A stretch of 64,000 nucleotides of DNA from Galbitalea sp036266835 (GTDB lineage Bacteria; Actinomycetota; Actinomycetes; Actinomycetales; Microbacteriaceae): the NCBI GenBank assembly GCA_036266835.1, contig DATAXD010000040.1:1-64000 (forward strand). The letters are read 5' to 3'. The notes beneath the pieces are model-generated. The model ran no database searches, had not been told where the DNA came from, and saw nothing but the letters and a program-made list of their open reading frames with translations. This document shows positions 28,251 through 38,500 of the stretch, in pieces. A program made the position numbers and the translations under genes. How positions within the stretch are numbered: position 1 is the stretch's first letter; each line of letters starts with the position of its first letter.

Positions 28251-28733
28251 ATGGCCGCCTACGATGCCATCATCGAAATCCCCAGGGGAAGCCACAACAA
28301 GTACGAGGTCGACCATAAGACGGGGCGCGTGTTCCTTGATCGCGTTCTGTTCACCGCCTTCACCTACCCATCCGACTATGGCTTCATCGAGCACACGCTC
28401 GGGCTCGACGGCGACCCGGTGGATGTACTCGTGCTGCTCGATTACCCGCTGTTCCCGGGCGTTGGCGTGTCCGTGCGCCCGGTCGGCGTGTTCAACATGA
28501 CGGATGAGAGCGGGTCAGACGCGAAGATCATTGCCGTTCAGACTAAGGATCCGCGCTGGACCTGGATTCAGGACGTCGACGACATCCCGGAGTTCACGCG
28601 CAAAGAGATCGAGCACTTCTTCGAGCACTATAAGGATCTCGAGCCCGGCAAGTGGGTCAAGACCGAAGCGTGGGGCAATGCGGCCGAGGCCGAGAAGATC
28701 ATCCAGGCCGGCATCAAGGCCTACAAGCCGTAA
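28251..28733 (+). CDS. ppa: Inorganic pyrophosphatase (family I)
   Basis: 160 aa. EIPRGSHNKYEVDHKTG, YPSDYGFIEHTLG and the signature DGDPVDVLVLLD carrying metal-binding Asp residues, plus EIEHFFEHYKDLEPGKW. GCGAGGAG precedes the ATG by six bases. Hydrolyses the pyrophosphate from biosynthetic reactions. Divergent from tilS across 77 bases. Confidence 0.97.
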   Translation: MAAYDAIIEIPRGSHNKYEVDHKTGRVFLDRVLFTAFTYPSDYGFIEHTLGLDGDPVDVLVLLDYPLFPGVGVSVRPVGVFNMTDESGSDAKIIAVQTKDPRWTWIQDVDDIPEFTRKEIEHFFEHYKDLEPGKWVKTEAWGNAAEAEKIIQAGIKAYKP

Positions 28734-28863
28734 CTCGAGCGGCCGCGAGCGCTAAGCACACGCGGCCTGCGACCATCCCATCGTAAAGTCGGAATCTGGT
28801 GAGCCGCGCCCGCCGGCGTCTGGCAGCGGCGTGTCGCACGAGAATCCGACCTTAGGGATGTGG

Positions 28864-30120
28864 CTAGCCCGTCGGGCGCCCGGCGAACGGCACCAGATCG
28901 CCGTAGCGAACGGCGGCGATCCGCACTGTGACGCCCGGGTACGGCGCCTCGATCATCTCGCCGTTGCCAATGTAGAGCGTCACGTGGTATTTCGTCGCCG
29001 ACGGTGAGCCCCCATCCGAATACCACAGCAGGTCGCCGGGCTGCCGATCCGCGAACGGAACCAGCCGGTTTTCCGCGGCCATGGTGCTGTACTGGTTGGT
29101 CGCGGAATGCGTCCCGATGTAGACGCCAGCCGCGGCATACGCAGCTTTCGTCAAACCCGAGCAGTCGTAGGAAGCGGGTCCCGATCCACCCAGCTGATAG
29201 GGCTTGCCTAGCTGCGCTCTGGCGAACGCGATTGCGGCGGCCACTGCGCTGCCGCTGGGCAGGCCGGGAATCGGTCCGGGCGGGTTCTCGTTCTTCGGCG
29301 GAGTCTTCTGCGCTGCTTGTTTCTTCTCCCACGCGACACCGGCGTAATACTGGGCGAGAACGGAGGCGCTCGTTCCGGTGAGGGATGAGAGCTGTGCGAC
29401 CAGCACCTTCTCCTGCTTGGACTGGTAGTTGACGTTGCCTTCGGCGGCTTTCGCTTCGTCACTCGCCGTCGTGAACGCCGCCTGAGCTGCGACGGCTTTC
29501 TTCGAACGGGCGGCTTTGGCAACGGATGCCTGCGCACCCAGTGCGGATGAGGTTTTGCTGTCCTGCTCGGCTCGCGAAAACAGCTCTGCGGATGTCGCGC
29601 TCAGCTTGCTCATGGTGCCAAGGACGTCCAGCAGGTCGCTCGCCTTTCGCCCGTTCAGGAACAGGTCGAGCGAGATGTTGCCGTAGCCCTCGCGCGCCAG
29701 TTGGGCGGCGAGCTGTCCGGCAATCCGCGACGACTTCTTCGCCCTCTTCTTAGCCGCGGATGCCTGCAACTCCAGCCTGTTAGCTGTTGTCGTCGCCGCA
29801 TCCAGCGATGCCTTGGCCTGGTCGTACGCCTCGCCGGCCTCGAGCGCGAGCTTTCCCGCGCTCGCCGACTGTGCCTGCAGACCGCTGATCAGTGCGGTGA
29901 TCTTGGCGATCTCCGCCTTCTTGGCTGCGGCATTGTGCTCGGCGCGGAGCACATCCGCCCAGGTCGGGAACGTCGGATTCGTCGCCGCGGCGGGCGCGGT
30001 TCCAAGTCCGACCAGAAGAAGGACGACGGCGGAAAAGGACACGCCCGCGGAAACCACTCGCCTGCGCGTGTGCGCCGGCGACGAGCGCGCGATGCCCCGC
30101 GCGGATGGTATCCCGATCAT
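28864..30120 (-). CDS. NlpC/P60-family cell-wall hydrolase
   Basis: 418 aa from the ATG at 30120 (longer start at 30177 possible). Signal peptide with a hydrophobic helix (about 23-45, ending PAAA), a long coiled-coil segment (about 55-270; HNAAAKKAEIAKITALISG, AKASLDAATTTANRLELQ), then a C-terminal NlpC/P60 domain with catalytic Cys in SYDCSGLTKAAYAAAG and His in KYHVTLYIGNGEMIE. Likely a secreted D,L-endopeptidase of peptidoglycan, RipA/CwlO-like. Confidence 0.9.
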   Translation of the reverse strand: MIGIPSARGIARSSPAHTRRRVVSAGVSFSAVVLLLVGLGTAPAAATNPTFPTWADVLRAEHNAAAKKAEIAKITALISGLQAQSASAGKLALEAGEAYDQAKASLDAATTTANRLELQASAAKKRAKKSSRIAGQLAAQLAREGYGNISLDLFLNGRKASDLLDVLGTMSKLSATSAELFSRAEQDSKTSSALGAQASVAKAARSKKAVAAQAAFTTASDEAKAAEGNVNYQSKQEKVLVAQLSSLTGTSASVLAQYYAGVAWEKKQAAQKTPPKNENPPGPIPGLPSGSAVAAAIAFARAQLGKPYQLGGSGPASYDCSGLTKAAYAAAGVYIGTHSATNQYSTMAAENRLVPFADRQPGDLLWYSDGGSPSATKYHVTLYIGNGEMIEAPYPGVTVRIAAVRYGDLVPFAGRPTG

Positions 30121-30317
30121 GCAGTCCCCGAATCGTGTGTGGCGAAACTCAAACAACGCCAGTAACACTGATAACAATCTTCACAGTAACAACACAACGC
30201 GAAATTGCCCAGTGGTCCTGCGAAAGCGGTGCTGTTCGGCCGCGCCACCCGGTTGGCGTTAAGGCGGACGCCCCCGTATGCTTGTCCCTCGGTTGCTATG
30301 GCGTTGAAGAACTCCAC

Positions 30318-30390
30318 GGCCCCATCGTTTAGTGGCCTAGGACGTCGCCCTTTCACGGCGGTAACACGGGTTCGAATCCCGTTGGGGTCA
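30318..30390 (+). tRNA. tRNA-Glu (TTC)
   Basis: 73 bases. Acceptor GGCCCCA pairs with TGGGGTC, anticodon stem CGCC/GGCG with loop CTTTCAC giving TTC, T-arm ACGGGTTCGAATCCCGT. No encoded CCA. First of a Glu-Asp-Phe cluster. Confidence 0.95.
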
Positions 30391-30436
30391 CGACAAGACG
30401 GTTCGAGTAGCGTTTTTGAACAGAACAAAATAGCAA

Positions 30437-30510
30437 GGCCCTGTAGCGCAGTTGGTTAGCGCGCCGCCCTGTCACGGCGGAGGTCGCCGGTTCAAGTCCG
30501 GTCAGGGTCG
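30437..30510 (+). tRNA. tRNA-Asp (GTC)
   Basis: 74 bases. Acceptor GGCCCTG/CAGGGTC, anticodon loop CTGTCAC giving GTC, T-arm GCCGGTTCAAGTCCGGT. Followed by a hairpin (30514-30548) without a good T-run. Confidence 0.95.
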
Positions 30511-30513
30511 CAA

Positions 30514-30548
30514 GGCACGATTGCCTCTCGCCAGGCAGTCGTGCCTTC
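30514..30548 (+). terminator. Hairpin between tRNA-Asp and tRNA-Phe
   Basis: GGCACGA-T-TGCCT pairs with AGGCA-G-TCGTGCC around a short loop. The following bases (TTCTATG) lack a long T-run, so it could be a processing or weak termination structure. Confidence 0.4.
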
Positions 30549-30584
30549 TATGTAGTCGGGATACGCGAGTACCTTCGACTGCAC

Positions 30585-30657
30585 GGCTCTGTAGCTCAGT
30601 TGGTAGAGCGTTCGACTGAAAATCGAGAGGTCACGGGATCGACGCCCGTCGGAGCCA
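30585..30657 (+). tRNA. tRNA-Phe (GAA)
   Basis: 73 bases. Acceptor GGCTCTG/CGGAGCC, D-arm TAGCTCAGTTGGTAGAGC, anticodon loop CTGAAAA giving GAA, T-arm ACGGGATCGACGCCCGT. The T-loop reads ATCGACG rather than the usual TTCGAAT/C, a small oddity. Confidence 0.94.
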
Positions 30658-30661
30658 CTGT

Positions 30662-30702
30662 CCTACTCCCTAGCTTCTACATGGGAGTAGGGCTCTTTTT
30701 TT
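30662..30702 (+). terminator. Rho-independent terminator after the tRNA cluster
   Basis: CCTACTCCC pairs with GGGAGTAGG around a 12-base loop, followed by GCTC and seven or eight T. A textbook intrinsic terminator for the tRNA-Glu/Asp/Phe transcript. Confidence 0.88.
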
Positions 30703-30728
30703 GCCCTTTCCGAGGTTCCGCGCGGCCC

Positions 30729-30767
30729 GATGTCCTGAGACAGAACTGTCACCGATGTCCTGAGACA
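30729..30767. repeat. Two 14-base direct repeats resembling insertion-sequence ends
   Basis: GATGTCCTGAGACA at 30729-30742 and again at 30754-30767, 25 bases apart. Each holds TGTC-CTGA-GACA, an inverted core. Sequence of this kind flanks IS481-like elements in Actinobacteria in my recollection. No transposase is present, so this would be a scar. Confidence 0.45.
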
Positions 30768-31016
30768 TCACACCTTCTGGCGCTGCAACTCATCCAGAAG
30801 CGGCTGCGGCAGCTGCGCGATGAAGGCTGGAGTTTCGAGAGGGATCACGCCCAGATGCTCCACAAATGAAACGGCCACGGCGTTCTGAACATCCTCATCG
30901 CCATAAGTCATACCTTCTGCGACCAGATTCTGGAGTCGCGCCAAGGTCTCCGTTGGCCGGACGCATACAACTCCGTGGCCATGCGAACGAGTTCGGGCGG
31001 AAGAGAAATGTGACAC
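30768..31016 (-). pseudogene. Remnant of a small protein gene (DUF7674-like C-terminus)
   Basis: About 82 codons open. The C-terminal part (LVAEGMTYGDEDVQNAVAVS, then FVEHLGVIPLETPAFIAQLP) reads like real protein, whereas the N-terminal part (MSHFSSARTRSHGHG) does not. It resembles the end of short DUF7674-type proteins, so the 5' part is probably lost or replaced. It abuts the repeat scar. Could alternatively be a short intact gene. Confidence 0.3.
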
Positions 31017-31110
31017 AGTGCCCTGAGCGGACCCCGTGCGATGAGGTTGTCGCCCGACGAGTCATTGCGACGATGTCGCTGCGTCCCGCCGAACTAGCCG
31101 AACCGAAAGT

Positions 31111-31791
31111 TCAGCCGGAGACCAGTTCACCGTCCGCGAGCCGAAGTGTCTGGTCAGCGAGCGCCTGCACACTCGGGTCGTGGGTGGAGATGATCGCGGT
31201 CATGCCTTCTGTCTTCACGACCTCCTGCAGCAGCGCCATGATGCCGGCTCCGGTGTCGGCGTCGAGCTGGCCCGTTGGCTCATCGGCGATAAGCAGACGC
31301 GGGGAATTCGCGAGCGCACGCGCAATTGCGACGCGTTGCTGCTGGCCGCCGGAAAGCTCAGATGGGCGCTGGGCAGCATGGCCATCCAGACCAACGAGCT
31401 CGAGCAGGTGCTCGACTCGTGCTTCGCGTGTAGCACGATCCGCGGAGCGAAGTCGAAGGGGAAGCCCTACGTTCTCGGCAGCCGACAAGATGGGGACCAG
31501 CCCGAACGTCTGGAACACGAAGGCCAGCTCGTCGCGGCGCAAGGCGGTGCGGGCGCGCTCGTCCAGCTTCGTAACATCCGTTCCGCTAATCAGGATGGAC
31601 CCGGTCGTCGGTCGGTCCAGCCCCCCGACGCAGTTGAGCAGAGTGGTCTTGCCCGACCCCGACCGCCCGATGAGTGCGACGAGTGCCCCGGGAGCCACGG
31701 TGAACGAGACGTCGTTGAGGGCGTGAACCTCGCCGGCTGCTGACGAATAGGTGCGCGAGACATCCCGCGCAACGATGAGGGGGTCGGTCAC
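31111..31791 (-). CDS. ABC transporter ATPase, MacB/LolD-like
   Basis: 226 aa. Walker A LIGRSGSGKTT, Q-loop FVFQTFGLVP, signature LSGGQQQRVAIARALA, Walker B LLIADEPTGQLD and H-loop ISTHD. The Q-loop and length match the MacB/FtsE/LolD subfamily that energises FtsX-type exporters rather than importers. Last gene of the operon, overlapping the previous one by four bases. Confidence 0.93.
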   Translation of the reverse strand: MTDPLIVARDVSRTYSSAAGEVHALNDVSFTVAPGALVALIGRSGSGKTTLLNCVGGLDRPTTGSILISGTDVTKLDERARTALRRDELAFVFQTFGLVPILSAAENVGLPLRLRSADRATREARVEHLLELVGLDGHAAQRPSELSGGQQQRVAIARALANSPRLLIADEPTGQLDADTGAGIMALLQEVVKTEGMTAIISTHDPSVQALADQTLRLADGELVSG

Positions 31792-32717
31792 TTGTCGTCG
31801 CGCTCCTTCTTATCGGGCCAGACGCCCACGTGATCGGCCTCGAGCTCAAGGCGCACGCGATCTCTCAGGCCGAGCGAGTTACGGAAATCGGCGGGCAACT
31901 GCATGCGGCCGGCGCGGTCGAGCACCGCGTACTCGCGGGCGATAGTCGCCGAGTCACCGTACTCGTCGACCTCGGTCGAACGAACGACTTCGGAGCTGGT
32001 TCGACCATCGCGGATGGCGACCGTGCGCTGCACCTGGCTCGAAACGGCGCCGTCGTGGGTGACGATGACGACGGTAGTTCCGAGGCGCTCGTTCGCAGAG
32101 CGCAATGCGGCGAAGACTTCCTCGCCGGTCGCGGAATCGAGCTCGCCTGTTGGCTCGTCGGCAAACAACACATCGGGCTGGTTCGCGAGCGCGACTGCGA
32201 TCGCTACCCGTTGCTGCTCGCCACCGGAAAGCCCTGCCGGACGTCGACTCGACTTGTCCGCCATGCCCAGCGAGTCCAGCAATTCTCTGGCACGACCGGT
32301 GCGCTCGCGCTTGCCAACTCCGGCAAAGGCCATGGGTAGTGTGACATTCTCGGCGGCGCTCAAATATGGCAACAGGTTGCGCGCGGTCTGCTGCCAGACA
32401 AACCCGACGACACTCCGGCGGTAGTTAAGACGGTCCCGGGATGACATCCCTTGCAAGTCCCAGTCGGCCACGCGGGCGCGACCGGCTGTGGGCACATCCA
32501 GCCCCGATAGCACGTTGAGCAACGTCGACTTGCCCGATCCGGACGCGCCGACAATAGCGATCATCTCGCCGCGATTCACCAGCAGGTCCAGCCCCTGAAG
32601 TGCTTGCACTTCTATCTTGTCGACCTGGTAAATCCGCACGACGTTGTCGCACACGATAAGCGCGTCAGCGCCATACTCGCGATCGCGCTCCCGTGGGCCG
32701 CTCGTCAGAACACTCAT
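31788..32717 (-). CDS. ABC transporter ATPase fused to a C-terminal AbrB-like domain
   Basis: 309 aa. A MacB-type ATPase occupies residues 17-235: Walker A GASGSGKST (57-65), LSGGEQQRVAIA, Walker B VLFADEPTGELD, H-loop VTHD. A linker follows, then residues 263-300 (LDRAGRMQLPADFRNSLGL, RVRLELEADHV) look like an AbrB/SpoVT/MazE swapped-hairpin domain. Such domains bind DNA or dimerise. Overlaps both neighbours by four bases. Confidence 0.88.
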   Translation of the reverse strand: MSVLTSGPRERDREYGADALIVCDNVVRIYQVDKIEVQALQGLDLLVNRGEMIAIVGASGSGKSTLLNVLSGLDVPTAGRARVADWDLQGMSSRDRLNYRRSVVGFVWQQTARNLLPYLSAAENVTLPMAFAGVGKRERTGRARELLDSLGMADKSSRRPAGLSGGEQQRVAIAVALANQPDVLFADEPTGELDSATGEEVFAALRSANERLGTTVVIVTHDGAVSSQVQRTVAIRDGRTSSEVVRSTEVDEYGDSATIAREYAVLDRAGRMQLPADFRNSLGLRDRVRLELEADHVGVWPDKKERDDK

Positions 32718-35515
32718 ACCGACTCCCCTACTCTCAATACTTCACTCAGCTGGTCGCGGCGGTAGACGAGCAGCTCCGCCACAATCGCAACCGCCATCAC
32801 GACGATCGCGCCGATTACCAGCCCGACGATCAGGTCTGGGGAAATCGCGGTCGGCGGGTCGGACTCGCCACCTGAAAGAACACGCAGACCTAGTGATGGC
32901 TCGAGCAGAACGATCATCCCTACGCCCGCGACGACACCTCCGATAAGGGAAGCAGCGACGACGGGTAGCAGTTCGGCGAGCGCCAGCCACCACCCGAGAC
33001 CGGCGCGCATGCCGAGCGTGCGCAGCAGCGACAGTGATCGGCCCCGATCCCGCGCCCCGGCGAGCGCTGTTGCCACCAGCGCGATCATGGCGAGCAGCGC
33101 CACCGCGACTGTTGCCAGAAGCATGGTCTGCTGGGGCCCCTCAACCAACGCCAGGCGACGTTGATCCCGAAGCCAGTCGGACCGCGACTGGATGTCTGCT
33201 TTGACCACACCAAGACTCGTTGCCGCGTGTGTAGCTCCGGGACCCATAATCAGAACCGTGTTCGGCGTGCTCAAGCTGGGGTCGGATGTGGAAGCACTCT
33301 GCAAGCGTTGCTTCAGTGAGTGGAGGTCGACATAGAAGAAGGGCCCTTGTTCATAGCCGGTCGACTCAACATTCGTCACACCGATTACTCGCATTTCGAT
33401 TTTCGTCGACCCGTAGTCCATCGCGATGTTTTTCGTCGCGAGGTGCCTCGCGAGCTGTGTGTCGAGCACCACAGGCAACCGTGCGGTCGCTGGGGTCGCG
33501 GCTGCGAGCTTTCGCAGGCTGGCCACATCGTTGCTCTCGCCGCTGTCGGCGGGCAGGTGGGAAATCAGTCCCGGTAAACTGCGGTCGATGGCGAACATCG
33601 TGGGAAGCTCCGTGGATGATCCGAACAGCACAGGCACGCCGACTGAAACTTCCGCGGCGCCGACGGCGGTAACCCCGGGCTGATCCGAAATCGATGCGAC
33701 TGCGTCAGGGCTAACGAGCGCATCCACTCGGGCGTCTGCGCCAACACGCTGCCACGAAGCTGCGACCTGTCCGCCATCGACGCTGGCGATCAACACACCC
33801 CCACCAACGGCCAGCGACACCGCCAGGGTAAGCGCCAGCAGCGGCAGCGCGGATATGGCTCGCTCCGCGCGAGCTGCACCCAGCACACCGAGAGCGCCGC
33901 GCGTGCCACGCCCAATCGCGGCAATCGCCCGAACCGGCCAGGGGTAGAGCCGCAGGACAAGCAGCGCCACGACGACCACGAACAACAGCGGCGCCGCCGC
34001 GAGCAACGGGTCGATGCCGTTGGTGGCGGTCTCGAGCAGCCCTCGATTGAGTAGCGAGAGAAATGCCGCGATCGCAAGCACCAGCACGGTGAGTTCCGCG
34101 GCAACACGTCGGGCGTTTGCCCGCTTCCGCAGCTCCAGCCTTGCCCTCAGGTTCGCGGGCGTCTTGCGGCCAACCCACTGGCCACGCAGCAGCAACGCGG
34201 CTTGCACCGGTGCGGCAAGCAGCCCGACACCCAGCGCGAGCAGCAGCACGCCGTAGTTCTCAACCGGCCCGGGCTCGATCGCGGTGGCCAGGAGGATGCC
34301 GGTGACACCAGCGATGACGGTTACAGCGATGGACTCAACGACTATCCGCGCCACAATCGAAGGCAGCGAGGCGCCACGAGCACGCTCAAGAGCCAGTTCG
34401 CGACCGCGCCTAAGCACAACCAAGCGTGAGACGAGCACGAGCACGGCAATGGCGACTCCGAGGAGACTTGCGAGCACGAGCGACATTTGGGCTAGTGCTG
34501 CCCGCGCCTGGCTGGGATATGCCGACAATGCGTCGCCGAGGCGCGACGACACAACAACTGGCGCCCCCGACTCATCTTGAAGTGAGCCGCTGTTCACGGT
34601 GAGCACTGCCAGCTCATCGGCGACTCTTGGCTCGATGTCGCCAGAGAACCGTTGCGGATTGACGTGCACTCGAATGTATCCGCTGAATTGTTCGCCGAAC
34701 TCGATCGTCGCCCTGGTCAGTCCAGCGGGACCTGTCAATGCGGTGATGCCTAGCGCCTGGACGGCATCGGCGGTGGGTGGCTCGTTTGGGGTCCACACGG
34801 AGGGGGTATCCAGCCAGTTCGCGGTGCCAGAGGTTCCCCGCTCGAGGATGCCGACCACCTTCAACGCGGTAGCCGGCTGACCAGCCGCCGTCGTTTGCCC
34901 AGGCGCGCTCGGCACATTCAGGACGCTGCCGACGTGCAGTCCCGCGGCGCGAGCATCCGCCACTGACAGGGCGATCTCGATCGGCGAGTTGGCGGAGTCC
35001 ACCGTGCCAGACTGCGGCAGGCGACCGGACGTTACGATGAGCCCTTTGCCGTTGGCAGCTGTCAGCATGCCGAGTTGCACCTGCGTGCTCGTCAGGCCGC
35101 TCACACCCGTGACACTAGTGATGGACAGGGGAGTGCCGAGTACCGCAGCAGTCGTGCTCCCGAACACCTGCCGAATGGCCGGCGGCAGATTCTGTTTGAT
35201 ACCTTGCACGAATCCGACGACTTGGCCAGGTGCTTCGACGGGAGGTAGCCCCGGCCCGGGCAGGCCCACCGGCACTCGAATGAGGATGTCCGAGGCTGGC
35301 CCAGCGTCGGCAACGGCTTGTCGAGCACCGCGATCGATCGTCTCGGTCAATTGCCGGGGCGCGGCCAGCGCAAGCAGAATCACGAAAGCGACCAATGCGG
35401 TCCACGCGAAGAGCAGTACCACGTCCCGTCGCGCTCGCCTGCGCACAACCAGCGGCCACGCCGCGACCACCGACCGAGCGGCCCGGCCGATAGGGCTGCG
35501 TCGAGGGGTTGTCAT
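32714..35515 (-). CDS. FtsX-type ABC transporter permease
   Basis: 933 aa. N-terminal helix (about 30-50), a large extracytoplasmic domain, then paired FtsX-type membrane blocks (AQMSLVLASLLGVAIAVLVL; IAVTVIAGVTGILLATAIEP; later AALLAMIALVATALAGARDR; PVVAASLIGGVVAGVGMIVL). FtsX/MacB permeases do mechanotransmission to extrude lipoproteins, peptides or antibiotics. Start overlaps the next upstream gene as ATGA. Confidence 0.88.
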   Translation of the reverse strand: MTTPRRSPIGRAARSVVAAWPLVVRRRARRDVVLLFAWTALVAFVILLALAAPRQLTETIDRGARQAVADAGPASDILIRVPVGLPGPGLPPVEAPGQVVGFVQGIKQNLPPAIRQVFGSTTAAVLGTPLSITSVTGVSGLTSTQVQLGMLTAANGKGLIVTSGRLPQSGTVDSANSPIEIALSVADARAAGLHVGSVLNVPSAPGQTTAAGQPATALKVVGILERGTSGTANWLDTPSVWTPNEPPTADAVQALGITALTGPAGLTRATIEFGEQFSGYIRVHVNPQRFSGDIEPRVADELAVLTVNSGSLQDESGAPVVVSSRLGDALSAYPSQARAALAQMSLVLASLLGVAIAVLVLVSRLVVLRRGRELALERARGASLPSIVARIVVESIAVTVIAGVTGILLATAIEPGPVENYGVLLLALGVGLLAAPVQAALLLRGQWVGRKTPANLRARLELRKRANARRVAAELTVLVLAIAAFLSLLNRGLLETATNGIDPLLAAAPLLFVVVVALLVLRLYPWPVRAIAAIGRGTRGALGVLGAARAERAISALPLLALTLAVSLAVGGGVLIASVDGGQVAASWQRVGADARVDALVSPDAVASISDQPGVTAVGAAEVSVGVPVLFGSSTELPTMFAIDRSLPGLISHLPADSGESNDVASLRKLAAATPATARLPVVLDTQLARHLATKNIAMDYGSTKIEMRVIGVTNVESTGYEQGPFFYVDLHSLKQRLQSASTSDPSLSTPNTVLIMGPGATHAATSLGVVKADIQSRSDWLRDQRRLALVEGPQQTMLLATVAVALLAMIALVATALAGARDRGRSLSLLRTLGMRAGLGWWLALAELLPVVAASLIGGVVAGVGMIVLLEPSLGLRVLSGGESDPPTAISPDLIVGLVIGAIVVMAVAIVAELLVYRRDQLSEVLRVGESV

Positions 35516-38500
35516 TCCTCTGCACCCCGTAGGATCTGCGCAGGTGATGTCGAGCGTTGAGTGACCGCGACTGCGAGGACCACGCAGGCGAGCACGACGA
35601 GCACCTCAAGAATGAGCAGGGCGACACCGACAATAGGCACAACAATCGCGACTGCGGGGACGGCGGGTGAGCCGTCCGGCGACAGCGTGACGAGCGGTGA
35701 GATCAGCCAACTGAGCAGCAAGCCGATAACGATTCCGAACACCGTGCCGATCACGCAAAGGATCACGGACTCAGCACCAATGACACCAACGAGGGCGCGC
35801 CGGGACAGGCCGATCGCGCGCAGCTGCGCGAATTCGAGCCGACGCGCACGCATGCTTGCCGCCGTGTGTATCGCAAAACCCATCGCGACGAGAAGCGCCG
35901 CCGCGACGATCGATAGCCAAAGGGCGGCCTGCGTGGCAACCCGAAGCGGATCACCCTGCAGCTGCTGTGCAAGAACTTCGCGACTCACACCACCGCGCGC
36001 GGCAGTCGGGTGAGACGTGAGAAAGGCCGCGCCGCGACCCGTCGGAACATTGATCCACCATTCGTCGACCATGACTCCGGACTCGCCCCCCTGCACGAGA
36101 ACACGCTGCAGCTCCGCCTGGTCCACCACAACACCATCGCTCGCTGCCGCTCCTACTCCACTGGCGGCAGCAACGGAGAGGGCAGCGAAATCTGCGACAC
36201 CCGGGATCAGCTGCACGATGCCGACGATGTTCACTTCGACCAATGCTCCCGAGATATCCAACGGGATGCTGTCATGAAGGCGCACGCCAACCGACTTCGC
36301 GAGGGCAGAAGTCACGACCGCGGGTACGGCGACAATCGGCTTCCAGTCTTCAAGAAGGTACGCGGCACCCTGTTGGCTAACCTCGGCCGGGATCACCACG
36401 GTTAGCCGCATTTGCCAGCCGGATGGTGCCGTGCCAGAGCTCGGGTCGTCTGTCGGGGGTGCACCATAGATCTTCTCCGCAAACCAGGGCAACCGCCGAC
36501 CAACGGTGAGCGGCTCGGCCGCGTAGTGTCCTGGTTCATCGGTTGGATGAAGTACGGCGAGTCGGCCGAGAAGGATGTTGGCGTTGGCTTGCGCGTTCCC
36601 GACGCCGTATGCGGACCGATCGCCGACGGTGACCGAAGACTCGAAACCAACAAACTTCAGTGGGGCCGGACCGCGCGCGCTCGAATTGAGTAAACCGCGC
36701 ACGGCATGGGGTTCGCCATCCACAGGTACTGAGCCCAGTTGGATGGTGGTGAGGAGGCCATTGGCATCCTCGATCAACGCAGCGAGGTTGATCGAGATGC
36801 CCGGCACGGGTGCACCCAGGGCTTCGACACGAACGATGCCCTGCACACCCCTCACGTCTCCCGGAAGCGCAATACCCGCGTCCCCCGGCTCGGCGTGGAC
36901 GGGCAGCTTCGCAACCTTGTCGCCCCCGAGCGCACCGTTGCGCCCGGTCGCGAGTAGCCTCCGCGCGCTCGCCGTCAACCCGAGAACCGTCGTGACGTTG
37001 TCCGTGTCCTGACCCGAAGCATCCACGACGGATCCGCTTCGGCGAATGACAGGCTGCGGCTTTCCGACGGCGCCTGCCATGAGAGCCGCGCTCTGACGGC
37101 CGATGGATGCCGCGGTCGCGGGAACTCGCACCGGCGGCCCCACAGCCAGGCTTGCCTGGTCGACCTGGGACTGCTGCCAGGTGGCAAGGAATGATTGCCC
37201 GAACGCGCCAACCGCGACTGCGAGGGTGAGCAACAGGACCGCTGCGGACGACTGACGCGAGCGACGTCCAACCCCCCATTCCGCCAGCGGGAAAACCGAT
37301 CCGCGCGATCGCGCCGCACCGCGGTCGGCGAGGCGCGAAACCGCGGGGATGAGTCGAACGCTCAGGAGTCCTGTTGCGAGCAACACCGCCACCGGAGCGG
37401 CCACGAGCACGGGATCTATCCCAGGGGTCTCACCGCCGCCGACCGGTGTGCGGTAAGACAGGAGTTGCCAGTAGAGAACGGCAGCGATCACGACCACGCC
37501 GAAGTCCACACCGGAACGCACCAACCCGGAACCCCATCCGCCCCGAACCTTGTCCTGCTCTCCGTCCACGAATGTGGTGGGACGCGCGAGTAGCGGCGCA
37601 ACGAGGATGACGACGAACAGGAACGCCACGGCGAGCGCCAACTCCCAGGACAGGGACGGCATCCCGGCGTCCTTTGGCATGCCGGCGGCTCGCATTGAGG
37701 GCAGCAGCGCAAGCAGCCCGTAGGCGAAGCGCGCCAGCACCGGGCTCAGCACGGCGGTGAGCAGACCGATCGCCGCCGCTTCGATCGCAGAAAGCCCGAA
37801 AACCTGTGGTCGGGATGCCCCGCGCGCCAGCATCAGCGCTCGCCCGCCCGCTTGCGCGTCGCTGAAGAGCCGGGCGGCCTGGCCGAGGGCTGCTATCGCC
37901 AGAACGAGCAGTAGCAGCATGATCACGATGACGGCCGACCTGGTGACGATGAGCTTCGAGACAACCTGGCTGAGCGACGACCCGAGGGTCGAGGTAAACG
38001 TGACCTGCTGCGCCTCATTCCGCAGCCGGCTGGGTACCTCGCTCTTCGCGGACTTCAGCCGTTTGACGAGGGGAGCGAGTTGCCCGACCATCAGCTTGTC
38101 GAACTTCGGGGCGAACGACAACTGCATGGCATCGATGGGTACGGCGCTGGCATCCAGTTGCCCCGACGCAACCAGCAACGGGCCGAACTCGGTCGTGGTG
38201 TCGGCGCCGTTGGCCGGGGATGGGTAGTCACGGTTGACGCCGGCTCCATGCAAGGGGTCCTCGCCCCAGTACTTTGCCTTGGGGTCGGCGGCCGTGTAGG
38301 CGCCCACGACTCGAGCCGTGCGGAGGTCGCCCGTGACGTCGAGCTGGACGCTGAACGTGTCGCCGATTTGTAGTTGAACGGCCTCAGCCCCTGAGGACGG
38401 AACGATCACGGGGATGATGGCGGATGCACTCTGGGCGGTTCGCTTCGGCCAGGTTCCGGAAAGGAGTGTGACGTGCGATCTCACGGCAGCGAGTTCAGCA

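Noticed and set aside
28788..28850. GTCGGA / TCCGAC inverted repeat between ppa and the NlpC gene
   Set aside because: Arms of six bases separated by about 47 bases without a T-run; too weak to call a terminator.
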